Source of the DNA: Salinibacterium sp. | GTDB lineage: Bacteria > Actinomycetota > Actinomycetes > Actinomycetales > Microbacteriaceae | Assembly: GCA_015234465.1 (NCBI GenBank) | Contig: JADGNA010000019.1 | Coordinates: 1 to 64,000 of the forward strand | DNA: 64,000 nucleotides | Reading direction: 5' to 3' | Shown here: positions 25,894 through 35,362 of the stretch, in pieces | Layout: each line of letters begins with the position of its first letter | Position numbering within the stretch: position 1 is the first letter of the stretch | Notes under the pieces: generated by a model | What the model was told of the DNA's origin: nothing | Database searches by the model: none | The model's input: only the letters and a program-made list of their open reading frames with translations | Translations under genes and position numbers: made by a program

Positions 25894-27650
25894 CCGACAC
25901 CCTGACGAGGCCGCCGAGCCGCCTGGGCCGACTAGGCCGCCTCCGCGAGAAGCGCACGACTCCCTTCGACGCCGTCACCGTCGCGATCGCACTCATCCTG
26001 ATCGCGATCGTCATCGTTCCCCTCGGGCGCGTCGTCGTCGGGATGTTCTGGGTCGACGGGCAGTTCACGACGGGGCCGATCGCCCGCACGCTCGCGGTCC
26101 CCGACCTGCCGCAGCTCATCCTCAACACGCTCATCGTCGTCGCGGGCAGCAGCATCCTTGCCGTCGTCATCGGCGTGCTCCTTGCCTGGCTGAACGAGCG
26201 CACGACGGCACGGATGGGCGTCATCGGCGATGCCCTCCCCCTCCTGCCCTTCCTGCTGCCGCCCGTAGCGGGAGCGGTCGGCTGGACCATGCTGCTCTCG
26301 CCCCGCGCCGGGCTGCTCAACGCGTGGTTCCGTGACTTCATCGGCATCTTCGGCATCGAGATGGAGACGGGCCCCTTCAACATCAACAGTTGGTACGGGC
26401 TCGTCATGGTGTTCGCGTTCTACGCGGTGCCCTTCGTCTACATGAACGCGGCCGCGAGCCTGCGAAGCTTCGACACGAGCCTCGAGGAGGCGTCGCGGCT
26501 GAGCGGCGCCAGCCCGCTCCGCACGCTCGTCAAGGTCACGCTCCCCGCGATCGCCCCCGGCATCGGTGCGGGCCTCCTCCTGAGCATCTGGTTCGGCTTC
26601 GGCATGTTTTCGATCCCCTCGATCATCGGAACACCCGCCGGCATCGACGTGCTCTCGGTGCGCATCGTGCAGCTGCTGACCTTCACCTATCCCCCGGAGA
26701 CGGATGTCGCGGTCGGCCTCAGTGCCTTCATCGTGCTCTTCGTCGGCCTCGCCTACGCGCTGCAGGTGCGCATCCTGCGCAAGGGGCGCTACGCGACCCT
26801 CACGGGCAAGGGGGCCCGCTCGAACCCCACGAACCTCGGTGTGTGGAAGTGGCCGCTCCGCGGGCTCATGCTCCTCTACGTCGCCGGTTCGACGCTGCTG
26901 CCGATGTTCGCGCTCGTCATCGTCTCGCTCAACGGCTACTGGACACCGAAGATCGGATGGGACAGCCTCTCCCTGCGGGCGCTCCAGGCGGCCGTGATCG
27001 ACGACCGCATCACGCGGGAGGCGCTCGCCAACAGTCTCGGGCTCGGCGTCGTGGGCGGGCTCATCGGCATCATCGCGGCAGCGCTCGTCGCCCTCTATGT
27101 CGCCCGCAAGCGAACCGGGTTCGCGCAGGCGCTCGACCTCGGCATCAAGATGCCGGCCGCCGTCTCCAACATGGTCATCGCCGTCGGCATCCTGCTCCTG
27201 CTTGCTGGGCCACCGTTCGGGCTCGGTGGCACGCTGGCCATCCTCCTGATCGGCTACATCGCCCTCTACCTGCCCCAGGCATCCATCGCGGCGGATGCGG
27301 CGGTCAGCAGTGTCGGCAAGGAGCTGCCCGAGGCATCCGCTGTCTCTGGCGCCTCGCCCCTTCGCACCTTCGTGAAGGTCTACCTGCCCCTCATGGTGCC
27401 GGGCCTCGTGGCGGGTTGGGCACTGCTCTTCATCCGGATGGTGGGTGACCTAACGGCGTCGGCGATCCTCGCCGGCACGGGCAACCCCGTCGTCGGGTTC
27501 AGGATCCTCGAGGTGTTCAACGGCGGCTCCTACGCGCTGCTCGCCGCCCTCTCGACCGTGCTCGTGCTCATCACCGCGACCGTGCTCGTCGTCGTGATGG
27601 TCTACGCACGCCGCAAGTCCCGCTTCGGCATCACGGCCAAGATCGGCTAG
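25890..27650 (+). CDS. Fused two-domain ABC permease, FbpB type
   Basis: A 586-residue membrane protein with two BPD_transp_1 domains, about 12 membrane segments. The two EAA coupling loops are near-identical: EEASRLSGASPLRTLVKV in the first half and PEASAVSGASPLRTFVKV in the second. This fused architecture is normal for ferric-iron and 2-aminoethylphosphonate-type importers. It overlaps the ATPase by 4 bp (ATGA). The lipoprotein gene follows after 65 bp. Together the three form a complete importer; substrate unknown. Confidence 0.92.
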   Translation: MTDTLTRPPSRLGRLGRLREKRTTPFDAVTVAIALILIAIVIVPLGRVVVGMFWVDGQFTTGPIARTLAVPDLPQLILNTLIVVAGSSILAVVIGVLLAWLNERTTARMGVIGDALPLLPFLLPPVAGAVGWTMLLSPRAGLLNAWFRDFIGIFGIEMETGPFNINSWYGLVMVFAFYAVPFVYMNAAASLRSFDTSLEEASRLSGASPLRTLVKVTLPAIAPGIGAGLLLSIWFGFGMFSIPSIIGTPAGIDVLSVRIVQLLTFTYPPETDVAVGLSAFIVLFVGLAYALQVRILRKGRYATLTGKGARSNPTNLGVWKWPLRGLMLLYVAGSTLLPMFALVIVSLNGYWTPKIGWDSLSLRALQAAVIDDRITREALANSLGLGVVGGLIGIIAAALVALYVARKRTGFAQALDLGIKMPAAVSNMVIAVGILLLLAGPPFGLGGTLAILLIGYIALYLPQASIAADAAVSSVGKELPEASAVSGASPLRTFVKVYLPLMVPGLVAGWALLFIRMVGDLTASAILAGTGNPVVGFRILEVFNGGSYALLAALSTVLVLITATVLVVVMVYARRKSRFGITAKIG

Positions 27651-27715
27651 CCGTCCGTCTGTTCCACCCACCGCAGAAACACCCACCCGAGAAACACCGA
27701 GCAAGGAGGCAATCA

Positions 27716-28747
27716 ATGAAGATTCGCAACGCAGCACTCGCGGCAGGGCTCGTGGCAGCCCTCGCCATGACAGGTTGTAGTGGCGGCGGCGGAGGGGGCG
27801 GCACGGCGGCGCCCGACGTGACCGTCGACGATCCCGCACTCCAGGAACTCATCGACGCAGCCACGGATGAGGGCGAGATGACCCTCTACAGCATCATCGA
27901 TGAGGGGCCCATGCGGGCGGTCGCCCAGGCGTTCACCGACAAGTACGGCGTCGACGTCAGCGTGCAGCGACTCGTCTCGGCCGACCTGCAGCAGCGCTAC
28001 TCGGCAGAGGCCGAAGCGGGCGCGACGGTCGCCGATGTCGTCATGCTGACGCACTCGCCGTTCTACTCCGACGGCTTCGACAAGGGGTGGCTGACGCCCC
28101 TGGCGGATGCCGACATCCCTGGGTTCGACGAGTACCCGGCCGACTTCGTGCGCAACGATGGCGGCGCGGCGATCGTGAGCCTCGTGCCCACGCGCCTCGT
28201 CTACAACACCGACGCGGTCGAGGACGAGCCGACGAGCTGGGAGGAGTACGCCGACCCCAAGTACAAGGGCAAGCTGCTCTTCGCGGCCCCCGACACCTCG
28301 CCCGCGAACCTGACGTTCTGGTCGCTCATGATCGACGAGTTCGGTGAGGACTTCCTGCGCGATGTGGCTAAGAACGAGCCGACATGGATGAACAGCGCCG
28401 TCGTGACGACGCAGGGTGTCGCCGCAGGCGAGGGCGACCTCGCCCACCCCGGCGTGCTTGCGATCGTCAACACCCTCAAGAAGGAGGGCGCTCCCGTCGA
28501 GGCAGCACTGCTCGGCCCCACGACGGGACCCGAGATCGGCATCGCCCTCTCGGCGGAGAGCCCGAGCCCGAACGCCGCGAAGCTCTTCGCGCACTTCCTG
28601 CTCTCGCAGGAGGGCAGCGAGGTGCTCGCCGAGGAGACCGGCGACGGCTCACCCTTCGGTCTCAACATGGTCGACGGCTGGGTCTCGCCCGGCCCCGTCA
28701 ATGACGAGACCAAGGCGAAGATCAACGAACTGCTGGGGGCGAACTGA
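27716..28747 (+). CDS. Substrate-binding lipoprotein, Fbp/PotD-like
   Basis: Extracellular solute receptor of 343 residues. The signal peptide ends in a lipobox (AMTGCSGG), with the lipidated Cys near residue 21 followed by a glycine-rich linker. The mature part, from DEGEMTLYSIIDEGPM, fits the family-1/PotD type of binding fold that serves iron, polyamines and phosphonates. No conserved tandem Tyr iron site is evident, so ferric iron is not favoured. A strong AAGGAGG ribosome binding site precedes ATG. A 15-bp-stem hairpin lies right after the stop. Confidence 0.88.
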   Translation: MKIRNAALAAGLVAALAMTGCSGGGGGGGTAAPDVTVDDPALQELIDAATDEGEMTLYSIIDEGPMRAVAQAFTDKYGVDVSVQRLVSADLQQRYSAEAEAGATVADVVMLTHSPFYSDGFDKGWLTPLADADIPGFDEYPADFVRNDGGAAIVSLVPTRLVYNTDAVEDEPTSWEEYADPKYKGKLLFAAPDTSPANLTFWSLMIDEFGEDFLRDVAKNEPTWMNSAVVTTQGVAAGEGDLAHPGVLAIVNTLKKEGAPVEAALLGPTTGPEIGIALSAESPSPNAAKLFAHFLLSQEGSEVLAEETGDGSPFGLNMVDGWVSPGPVNDETKAKINELLGAN

Positions 28748-28752
28748 TCGCA

Positions 28753-28784
28753 TGACGGCGCCCGGCCCAGGCCGGGCGCCGTCA
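28753..28784 (+). other. Intercistronic hairpin between binding protein and P450-1
   Basis: A perfect inverted repeat (28753-28767 with 28770-28784) beginning TGACGGCG. It sits between the binding-protein stop and the P450 ribosome binding site and is followed by TCCTCG, not a T-run. It probably protects the upstream mRNA or attenuates read-through. Confidence 0.6.
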
Positions 28785-28816
28785 TCCTCGCCCCCGCAGC
28801 AGCACAAGGAGGACCA

Positions 28817-30028
28817 ATGATCGACGCAAGCACGACCGACGAACGGCGCAGTGCCCACGACTTCGACCCGGTGCGTCCGGCCGAGACATTCACGAGTGCA
28901 CATGAGGAGTTCCACGAGCTGCGGCCGAAGCATCCGGTCGCTCGCAGCCAGGAGTACGACGGCTTCTGGGCCGCCCTCAGCTACGACGCGGTGCTCAACG
29001 TGATCACCGACATCGAACACTTCACGACCTCCAAGCAGAACGCCGTGCCCAAGTTCGCCTTCACGGGCGTGCGCCCGCCGCTGCACCTCGACCCGCCGGA
29101 GCACACCGACTACCGCCGCATCATCAACAAGGCCTTCACGCCGCCGAAGATGCGTGCCCTCGAGCCGAAGGTGCGGGCATCCGCCGTGGCGCTCCTCGAG
29201 CCGCTCATCGATGCTGGCTGGGCGGATGTCTGTGCCCAGTACGCCCACAAGTTCCCCGCCCACGTCTTCGCCGACTTCTTCAACCTCGACGTCGAGACCT
29301 CACAGACCATCAAGTCGGTGACGGGCACCTACGTCGACGCGATCCAGGTGCTCAACCACGATGTGGTCAAGAGCCTGAGCGGAAAGCTCTACGAGATCGC
29401 CCAGGGCATCATCGACGAGCGCAAGGTCGGCGGCTACGACCCCGAGGTCGACCTCACCGCGGCGCTCCTGGCCGCCCGTCCCAATGGCGAGCCGCTGCCG
29501 GAGGCGATGGTGCTCGGCACCGTGCGCCAGCTCATCGTGACGGGCATGGTCGCCCCGAGTGTCTTCATCGGCAACATGTTCGTGCACCTCGCCCGCGACC
29601 CCGAACTGCAGGAGCAGCTTCGACGTGACCCCACGCTCATCCCCGCGGCGGTCGAGGAGTTCCTGCGCCTCTACTCGCCCTACCGCGGCATGGCCCGCAC
29701 GGCCCGCGAAGATGTCGTGCTCGAGGGGCAGCTGATCCGCAAGGACGACCCCATCGCGCTCGTCTACACCTCGGCCAACCGCGACGAGAGCGTCTTTCCC
29801 GACGGGGAGAAGTTCGTGCTGAACCGGCCCAACATCGCCAAGCACATCTCCTTCGGCCGCGGCACCCACAGCTGCCCGGGGGCGCCCCTCGCCCGCCTGA
29901 TGATGGTCATCACGCTCGAGGAGGCCCTCGCCCGCAGCGCGAGCTTCACAGCGGCCGGGGATCCCGAGATGGCGATCTGGGCGGAGTGGGGCACGCGCTC
30001 TGTGCCGCTCGACTTCGTGCGGGCGTAG
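28817..30028 (+). CDS. Cytochrome P450 with non-canonical I helix (P450-1)
   Basis: Soluble bacterial class I-type P450, 403 residues. The heme-binding loop FGRGTHSCPGAPLAR places the thiolate at Cys353, and ExxR is Glu281-Arg284 (EEFLR). In the I helix, where an A/G-G-x-D/E-T motif is expected, it reads TGMVAPS (242-248), so both the acid and the threonine for oxygen activation are missing. A strong AAGGAGGA site precedes ATG 28817. No ferredoxin or reductase gene is near. It aligns without gaps to P450-2 (38194-39405). It is the last gene of the Fbp-type operon and converges on the CapA-like gene with a 22-bp gap. Confidence 0.93.
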   Translation: MIDASTTDERRSAHDFDPVRPAETFTSAHEEFHELRPKHPVARSQEYDGFWAALSYDAVLNVITDIEHFTTSKQNAVPKFAFTGVRPPLHLDPPEHTDYRRIINKAFTPPKMRALEPKVRASAVALLEPLIDAGWADVCAQYAHKFPAHVFADFFNLDVETSQTIKSVTGTYVDAIQVLNHDVVKSLSGKLYEIAQGIIDERKVGGYDPEVDLTAALLAARPNGEPLPEAMVLGTVRQLIVTGMVAPSVFIGNMFVHLARDPELQEQLRRDPTLIPAAVEEFLRLYSPYRGMARTAREDVVLEGQLIRKDDPIALVYTSANRDESVFPDGEKFVLNRPNIAKHISFGRGTHSCPGAPLARLMMVITLEEALARSASFTAAGDPEMAIWAEWGTRSVPLDFVRA

Positions 30029-30050
30029 GCCGCGCCGCTCGTCCCGATCC

Positions 30051-31157
30051 TCAGCCGACCAGGACGTCGTCGCCGTCGACCGTGAACGTCGTGTCAAGGC
30101 CCGCCTCAGCGGAGATCGCTCGCACGTAGTCGACGACCTCGACGTGGCGCGCGTCGCTCGCCGGGAGGAGTTCGGGCACAGCCATCCGGTCGATCATGAC
30201 CGGACGGAAGCGCACGCGCGAGACGCCCCCACCGTCGATGTCGCAGCTGACGACCATCGACTTGCGGGAGTCGGGCGGGAAGTTGAACATGCCCCCGATA
30301 TCGGGCTCCCAGCCCGGATGCAGGCTCATGAGGTGTTTGAAGCTCGGCCGGTTGGCGTGCTCCTCGTCCATCGGCAGTTCGATCGCAAAGTTGCCGAGGC
30401 TGTGGAAGATCGCCTTGCCTTTGTACACCTCGACACCCTTGAGGATGTGGGCGTGGTGGCCGATCACGAGATCGGCGCCAGCGTCGATCGCGGCGTGCCC
30501 GAGCATCCGCTGGTAGTCGGCGAGCTCGGCGTGCGTGAAGTGGATGCCCCAGTGGGCCGAGACGATGACGGCGTCGGCGAGTTCCCGGGCGCGCGCGATG
30601 TCTTCCACCATTCCGCGCTGGTCGTCGGGGTGGGGGAAGGTGAGCATGCGGTGAGGAGTGCCGGGCTGGTCGGGCTCGGCGGGTTCGAACACCGTGAAGG
30701 CACGCAGCGGCGCGACCCCTGCCCTGTTGCCCGTCGCCCAGTAGTCGGCGGGCAGGATGCTGCAGTAGGCCAGGATCGCGACGCGCACTCCCCCAACTTC
30801 GGCGACCCGGATGCTGCGCGCATCTGCCAGGTCGCGTCCGACGCCGAGCGGCACGATGTCAGCCGCCTCCAGCGCCTCGATGGTGTCGAAGAAGCCGTCG
30901 TAGCCCCAGTCGAGCGAGTGGTTGCTCGCCCAGCCCGCGTGCGTGAACCCTGCACGTCGGAAGGCGTGGGCCGCTTCGGGTGACGTGCGCGAGGTGTGTT
31001 TCGTCTGGGGCACCCGTTGCCCGCGTTCCGTGAGCGTCATCTCCAGCTGCATGAAGGCGACATCCGCCTCTCGGATGTGCTCGGCCACCCTCTCGAACAG
31101 GGTGTCCACGTCGGGGCGTTCTGGCCCCACATCGCCAACGGCGGTGAATCTGATCAT
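30051..31157 (-). CDS. CapA/PGA_cap-family metallophosphatase-like protein (CapA-1)
   Basis: A 368-residue protein of the poly-gamma-glutamate CapA family, a calcineurin-like metallophosphoesterase fold. Metal-ligand motifs are kept: TAVGDVGP near the N-terminus, ASNHSLDWG (Asn79-His80), SAHWGIHF, and HHAHILKGVEVYKGKAIFHS with GNF. Unlike true CapA it has no membrane anchor or signal peptide, so it is probably cytoplasmic. ATG 31157 overlaps the MmgE/PrpD stop (ATGA). It is the last gene of the Dpp operon. No capB/capC genes are present, so capsule synthesis is unlikely and a hydrolytic catabolic role is proposed. Confidence 0.85.
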   Translation of the reverse strand: MIRFTAVGDVGPERPDVDTLFERVAEHIREADVAFMQLEMTLTERGQRVPQTKHTSRTSPEAAHAFRRAGFTHAGWASNHSLDWGYDGFFDTIEALEAADIVPLGVGRDLADARSIRVAEVGGVRVAILAYCSILPADYWATGNRAGVAPLRAFTVFEPAEPDQPGTPHRMLTFPHPDDQRGMVEDIARARELADAVIVSAHWGIHFTHAELADYQRMLGHAAIDAGADLVIGHHAHILKGVEVYKGKAIFHSLGNFAIELPMDEEHANRPSFKHLMSLHPGWEPDIGGMFNFPPDSRKSMVVSCDIDGGGVSRVRFRPVMIDRMAVPELLPASDARHVEVVDYVRAISAEAGLDTTFTVDGDDVLVG

Positions 31158-32542
31158 GCTGTCGCTTCCTTCATGGTGGCCAATGGGGCGAGCAGGCGGC
31201 CGGCGTGAGCTCCGCCCGGTAGCGCGTCCACCGCCGCGATGATGCCCTCGCTCGCGGCTTCGCCGATGATGGGCACGCACAGGGCGCGGAACTTTGCCCG
31301 AGTCGCCTCGAGCGAGAGCGGATTCTCGCGCGTGCCGGGCGCCTCGGCGCGCCTGGTGACCGTGCCGCGCGGCGTCTCGACCGACACCTCCGCCACGAGT
31401 CGGTCGGGGAAGAGCCGCTCCGACTCCTCGTCGATGCGCAACTCGACGCGCTCGGCGACGGATGACACGGCGAGCCCCTCTTCGAAGAGTCGATAGTGCT
31501 CTGGGTCGTTGCCGCCCGCCACGAGCCTCATCGCGATCGCGTGGTGCACGCTCATCTGCGCCTCCGTCATGTCGCGCGGGCTGCCGCCGATGTGGCCGAC
31601 GTGCGCGAGCGTCGCCCGGTCGACGCCGACCGTGACACGCACGATGTCGTCGTGGCCCGGCCCTGTCGAGACATCGCCCTCCGAGAGGATCGCGTCGAGC
31701 GCCGCGAGCGGAGCCTGGAGCCCGGCGCACACGCACCAGCGCTTGAGCGCGAGTCCGCGCAGTGCCCAGCGCGTGCCGAGCGCATCCGTGAGGGCATCGG
31801 GCCGAGGCCTCTCGACGAAGGCGCGCAGGAAGCCGCGCTCTCCCTCGATCGCGGCGGACGGGCCGGTCAATCCGCGCGCCGCGAGCGAGGCCGAGCGGAT
31901 GCCCGCCGCTGCAGCCATGCCGGCGTGGAGTCGCTTGATGTCTCCACCCGTCCTGGTGAACTCGCTCGTACCGCTCGCGTGCGAGGCGGCGATGCCGAAG
32001 GCGGCGAGCGACTGGTCCTCGCCTAGTCGTCCGAGATTGGCCGCGACGGCGGCCGCGCCGAACACGCCAAGCGCGCTCGTCACGTGGAAGCCCCTGTCGC
32101 TCGTGAGCGAGGGTGTGCACGCCTCACCGAATCGCACGGTCGTCTCGAAGCCGGCCGCAAGCGCAGCGATGAGGTCACGACCGTTTTGGTGGTGGTGTTC
32201 GGCGAGGGCGAGGGCGGTCGGCACGACGACGCTGCCGGGATGCGAGAGACCGGGGAGCGCGTAGTCGTCGATCTCGAAGCCGTGGGCTGCAGTGCCGTTC
32301 ACGAAGGCCGCCCACTCCGGGCGCAGCCGCCGGCCGAGGAGCGGCACGATCGCGTCGCCGTCGGGCGATTCGGTGTCGGCGTAGTCGCGCGCGGCGGCGG
32401 TCCATGCGCGGCGCGAGCCGACGACGATCGCGCCGACCGCATCGAGCGTGTGCCTCAGGACGATCTCGACCACGTCGTCGGGCAGCGCGTCGACGTCAAG
32501 CGCGGCCGACCATCGCGAGAACGCCGAGGTGGATCCCGTCAC
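31154..32542 (-). CDS. MmgE/PrpD-family protein
   Basis: A 462-residue member of the MmgE/PrpD family, which includes 2-methylcitrate dehydratase, cis-aconitate decarboxylase and iminodisuccinate epimerase. Family features include the N-terminal DAVGAIVVGSRR segment, AFVNGTAAHGFEIDDY (His-Asp-Asp region), GLSHPGSVVVPTALALAE and the later KRWCVCAGLQ. It has no 2-methylcitrate synthase or lyase beside it, so a propionate pathway is not supported. GTG 32542 overlaps the DppF stop. In this operon it presumably isomerises, dehydrates or decarboxylates an acid product, which is inference. Confidence 0.87.
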   Translation of the reverse strand: MTGSTSAFSRWSAALDVDALPDDVVEIVLRHTLDAVGAIVVGSRRAWTAAARDYADTESPDGDAIVPLLGRRLRPEWAAFVNGTAAHGFEIDDYALPGLSHPGSVVVPTALALAEHHHQNGRDLIAALAAGFETTVRFGEACTPSLTSDRGFHVTSALGVFGAAAVAANLGRLGEDQSLAAFGIAASHASGTSEFTRTGGDIKRLHAGMAAAAGIRSASLAARGLTGPSAAIEGERGFLRAFVERPRPDALTDALGTRWALRGLALKRWCVCAGLQAPLAALDAILSEGDVSTGPGHDDIVRVTVGVDRATLAHVGHIGGSPRDMTEAQMSVHHAIAMRLVAGGNDPEHYRLFEEGLAVSSVAERVELRIDEESERLFPDRLVAEVSVETPRGTVTRRAEAPGTRENPLSLEATRAKFRALCVPIIGEAASEGIIAAVDALPGGAHAGRLLAPLATMKEATA

Positions 32543-33492
32543 GCCGCGACCTGCTCGGCGAAGTGACAGGCGGAGCGCTGCCCCTCCGGCATCACCCGCA
32601 ACTCGGGCACGGCCGTGGCGCAGATCTCCTGCGCCATGGGACAGCGAGTGCGGAAGCGGCATCCGCTCGGTGGATTCATGGGCGAGGGCAGGTCTCCCGC
32701 GAGAGCGGGACCCGTCGAGGGCTGATGCGGGTCGGCGACCGGCACCGAGTCGAGTAGGGCGCGGGTGTAGGGATGCCGCGGCCGCGAGTACACCTCCTCG
32801 ACCCCGCCGATCTCGACGATGCGGCCCAGGTACATGACGGCCACGCGGTCGCTGATTGTGCGAACCACCGAGAGGTCGTGCGAGATGAAGAGCATCGCGA
32901 GCCCGTGCTGCTGCTTCATGTCCTCGAGCAGGTTGATGACCTGGGCCTGCACCGAGACGTCGAGGGATGCGACGGGCTCGTCACACACGAGGATCTCCGG
33001 CTGCATCACCATGGCTCTCGCGATGGCGATGCGCTGGCACTGGCCGCCCGAGAACTCTGAGGCACGTCGTTCGCCGACCCGGTCCGGCTCGAGCCCGACG
33101 CTCCGCAGCATGGCGTCGACGCGGGTCGCGGCATCCACTCGGTTCATTCCGCCGATGATGAGGCCCTCCGCGACGAGGTCGCGCACCCTGCGACGCGGAT
33201 TGAGCGAGGAGCGCGCGTCCTGGAAGATCATCTGCAGCGCACGCCGCTGGCGCTTCGTCTCGCGCGGCGGACGACCGGCGAGCTCCTCGCCTCGGAGCCT
33301 GATCGAGCCGGAGTCCGGCCCCGGCACCTGCAGCACGGCCCGGCCCGTCGTCGACTTGCCGCAGCCGGACTCCCCCACGAGTGCGAGCGTCTCGCCGCGC
33401 TCGAGCGTGAAGCTCACCCCTGAGGAGGCCTCGATGGTTCCCCCGGCAACCTTGAATCGCTTGACGAGGTCGGTCACTTCCAGGAGCGCCAT
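32539..33492 (-). CDS. Dipeptide/oligopeptide ABC ATPase, DppF/OppF type
   Basis: Second ATPase of the peptide-type importer, 317 residues. Walker A GESGCGKST, signature FSGGQCQRIAIARAM, Walker B ILVCDEPVASLDVS and FISHDLSVV are intact. The C-terminal domain has the family's four-cysteine motif (GCRFRTRCPMAQEIC and a final Cys in SACHF). ATG 33492 shares one base with the DppD stop (TGATG). Co-transcribed with its partner permeases. Confidence 0.93.
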   Translation of the reverse strand: MALLEVTDLVKRFKVAGGTIEASSGVSFTLERGETLALVGESGCGKSTTGRAVLQVPGPDSGSIRLRGEELAGRPPRETKRQRRALQMIFQDARSSLNPRRRVRDLVAEGLIIGGMNRVDAATRVDAMLRSVGLEPDRVGERRASEFSGGQCQRIAIARAMVMQPEILVCDEPVASLDVSVQAQVINLLEDMKQQHGLAMLFISHDLSVVRTISDRVAVMYLGRIVEIGGVEEVYSRPRHPYTRALLDSVPVADPHQPSTGPALAGDLPSPMNPPSGCRFRTRCPMAQEICATAVPELRVMPEGQRSACHFAEQVAA

Positions 33493-34487
33493 CAGGGAGC
33501 CTTTCTTGCGTCGGCGAACGAGTCGACGGGGTGGTAACAGCGAAGGGTGCGGTCGGCAACCGGGTGCGTGACGGGAGGCACGACCGGCAGGCAGTCGGGC
33601 TGCGCGTTGGCGCAACGCGCAGCGAACGGGCAACCCGTGCCGAGCCGGGAGAGGTCGGGCGGGTTGCCCGGGATCGCCGTCAGGCGGCTGTGCGGAGGCG
33701 CATCGATGCGCGGGATCGCCTCCAGGAGCGCCTTCGTATACGGATGCTGCGGCGCATCGAACACCGCTGCGGTCGGCCCCGACTCCACGATGATGCCGCC
33801 ATACATGACGGCAGTCGTGTGGGTGCGCCCAGCGATGACAGAGAGATCGTGGCTCACCATGATCATCGCGAGGGAACGCTCGAGCGCGAGGCGGCTCAGC
33901 AGGTCGAGGATCTGCCGCTGCACCGTCACGTCGAGGGCGGTCGTCGCCTCGTCCGCGATCAGCAGGTCGGGGTCGCACGCGAGCGCCATCGCGATCGTGA
34001 CGCGCTGCCGAAGGCCGCCCGAGAACTGGTGCGGATAGTGACGCAGGCGACTCGCGGCATCCGGGATCCCCACCTGCGAGAGCAGCTCGACGGCTTCGGC
34101 GCGCGCCTGCTCGCGCGTGATGCCGCGGTTGTGCACGGCGGCCTCGGTGATCTGCCGGCCGATCGGCACGACGGGGTTGAGCGCCATCATCGGGTCCTGG
34201 AAGACGATGCCGATGCGGCGGCCCCGGATGCCACGTGCTGTCTCGGGCTTCACCGACTCGAGGTCCTCGCCGTCGAGCACGACCCGCCCAGAGATGCGCG
34301 CACCGGGCGCCTTCGCGCCGACGATGAGCTTGGCGAGCGTCGACTTGCCGGAGCCGGACTCCCCCACGAGACCGACGATCTCTCCCCGGCGCACCGTGAG
34401 GTCGACCCCGCCGAGTGCGATGACATCGCCGCGCGCCGTCGGGATCTCGCATCGAGCACCCGTCACCTCGAGCAGCACATCGCTCAT
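33492..34487 (-). CDS. Dipeptide/oligopeptide ABC ATPase, DppD/OppD type
   Basis: First ATPase of the importer, 331 residues. It has Walker A GESGSGKST, signature FSGGLRQRVTIAMAL, Walker B LLIADEATTALDVT and MVSHDLSVI. The oligopeptide-type C-terminal extension carries four cysteines (GCPFAARCANAQPDC and RCYHP), which in some homologues bind an Fe-S cluster. ATG overlaps the upstream permease stop by 4 bp. It forms a heterodimer with the product of 32539-33492. Confidence 0.93.
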   Translation of the reverse strand: MSDVLLEVTGARCEIPTARGDVIALGGVDLTVRRGEIVGLVGESGSGKSTLAKLIVGAKAPGARISGRVVLDGEDLESVKPETARGIRGRRIGIVFQDPMMALNPVVPIGRQITEAAVHNRGITREQARAEAVELLSQVGIPDAASRLRHYPHQFSGGLRQRVTIAMALACDPDLLIADEATTALDVTVQRQILDLLSRLALERSLAMIMVSHDLSVIAGRTHTTAVMYGGIIVESGPTAAVFDAPQHPYTKALLEAIPRIDAPPHSRLTAIPGNPPDLSRLGTGCPFAARCANAQPDCLPVVPPVTHPVADRTLRCYHPVDSFADARKAP

Positions 34488-35362
34488 GACTCGCCTCCCG
34501 TCGCGATCCGCCGACGAAGGTGGTCGCCGATCGTATTGAACGCGAAGACCGTGAGGAAGATCATGAGCGATGGCGCGATCACGAGGTAGGGCGCGCGCGT
34601 GAGGTTGTCTTTGCCGGAGGCGATCATGGAGCCCCAGCTCGGCGCGGGTGCCGGCACCCCGACGCCAAGGAAGCTCAGGGAGCCCTCGATCACGATGATG
34701 AGCGCAACGACCACGACCGAGTAGGAGATGATCGGCTGGATGCTGTTCGGCAGGAGCTCGCGGAACAGGATGCGCGCGTGGCCCGCCCCGAGGGACCGGG
34801 CGGCCGTGATGTAGTCACGGCCCAGCTGGCTGAGGGCCGCCGCCCGCGTCAAGCGCACGAAGGGCGGCACGAAGAGGAAGCCGAGCGCGATCACGAGGGT
34901 CGGCACGCCCGGTGTCACGACGGTCGCGAGGGCCAGCAGCAGCAGCAGCGGCGGGAACGACAGCACCGTGTCGGTCAGCACGTTGATGATCCGCTCGACC
35001 GCGCCGCGCGTGTAGGCAGCGAGCAAGCCGAGCAGCACACCGACGACAACCGCGATTGCGGTTGCCCCGACACCGACAGCGAGGGAGATACGGACGCCGT
35101 GGATGAGCCGCGAGGCGATATCGCGACCAATCGCGTCGGTGCCGAGAAGCGGCCCTTCACCAGAGAACGGCGGGATGCTTGGCCCTCCGACGGGCTCGTC
35201 GATTGCGGGAATGGGGAGGAGGTCGGCGACAAGCGCCAGCAGCGTGAGTAGCGCGATCCATGCGACCGCAAGCATGAAGCCCACGCGACGCGTGAGGGTG
35301 AAGCGCGGCGGGCGGCTGGTGCGTGCGGGCCTCGTGGCGGGGTCTTCGAGCGTGACGGTCAT
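34484..35362 (-). CDS. Peptide-type ABC permease, DppC/OppC type
   Basis: Inner-membrane permease of 292 residues. It has the N-terminal OppC segment before the first helix, LLGTDAIGRDIASRLIHG (the conserved GTD-x-x-GRD loop), and the EAA-like AARSLGAGHARILFRELLP. About six membrane segments are seen. ATG 35362 is chosen because it overlaps the DppB stop (ATGA) and matches the family N-terminus; the reading frame remains open upstream inside dppB. Confidence 0.93.
   Translation of the reverse strand: MTVTLEDPATRPARTSRPPRFTLTRRVGFMLAVAWIALLTLLALVADLLPIPAIDEPVGGPSIPPFSGEGPLLGTDAIGRDIASRLIHGVRISLAVGVGATAIAVVVGVLLGLLAAYTRGAVERIINVLTDTVLSFPPLLLLLALATVVTPGVPTLVIALGFLFVPPFVRLTRAAALSQLGRDYITAARSLGAGHARILFRELLPNSIQPIISYSVVVVALIIVIEGSLSFLGVGVPAPAPSWGSMIASGKDNLTRAPYLVIAPSLMIFLTVFAFNTIGDHLRRRIATGGES

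Noticed and set aside
27716-28747. Ferric-iron-binding protein.
   Set aside because: The paired tyrosines typical of FbpA iron ligands are not evident, and the operon continues into a P450, not iron genes.
31154-32542. 2-Methylcitrate dehydratase of a propionate pathway.
   Set aside because: No prpB or prpC neighbour; the MmgE/PrpD family is functionally broad.
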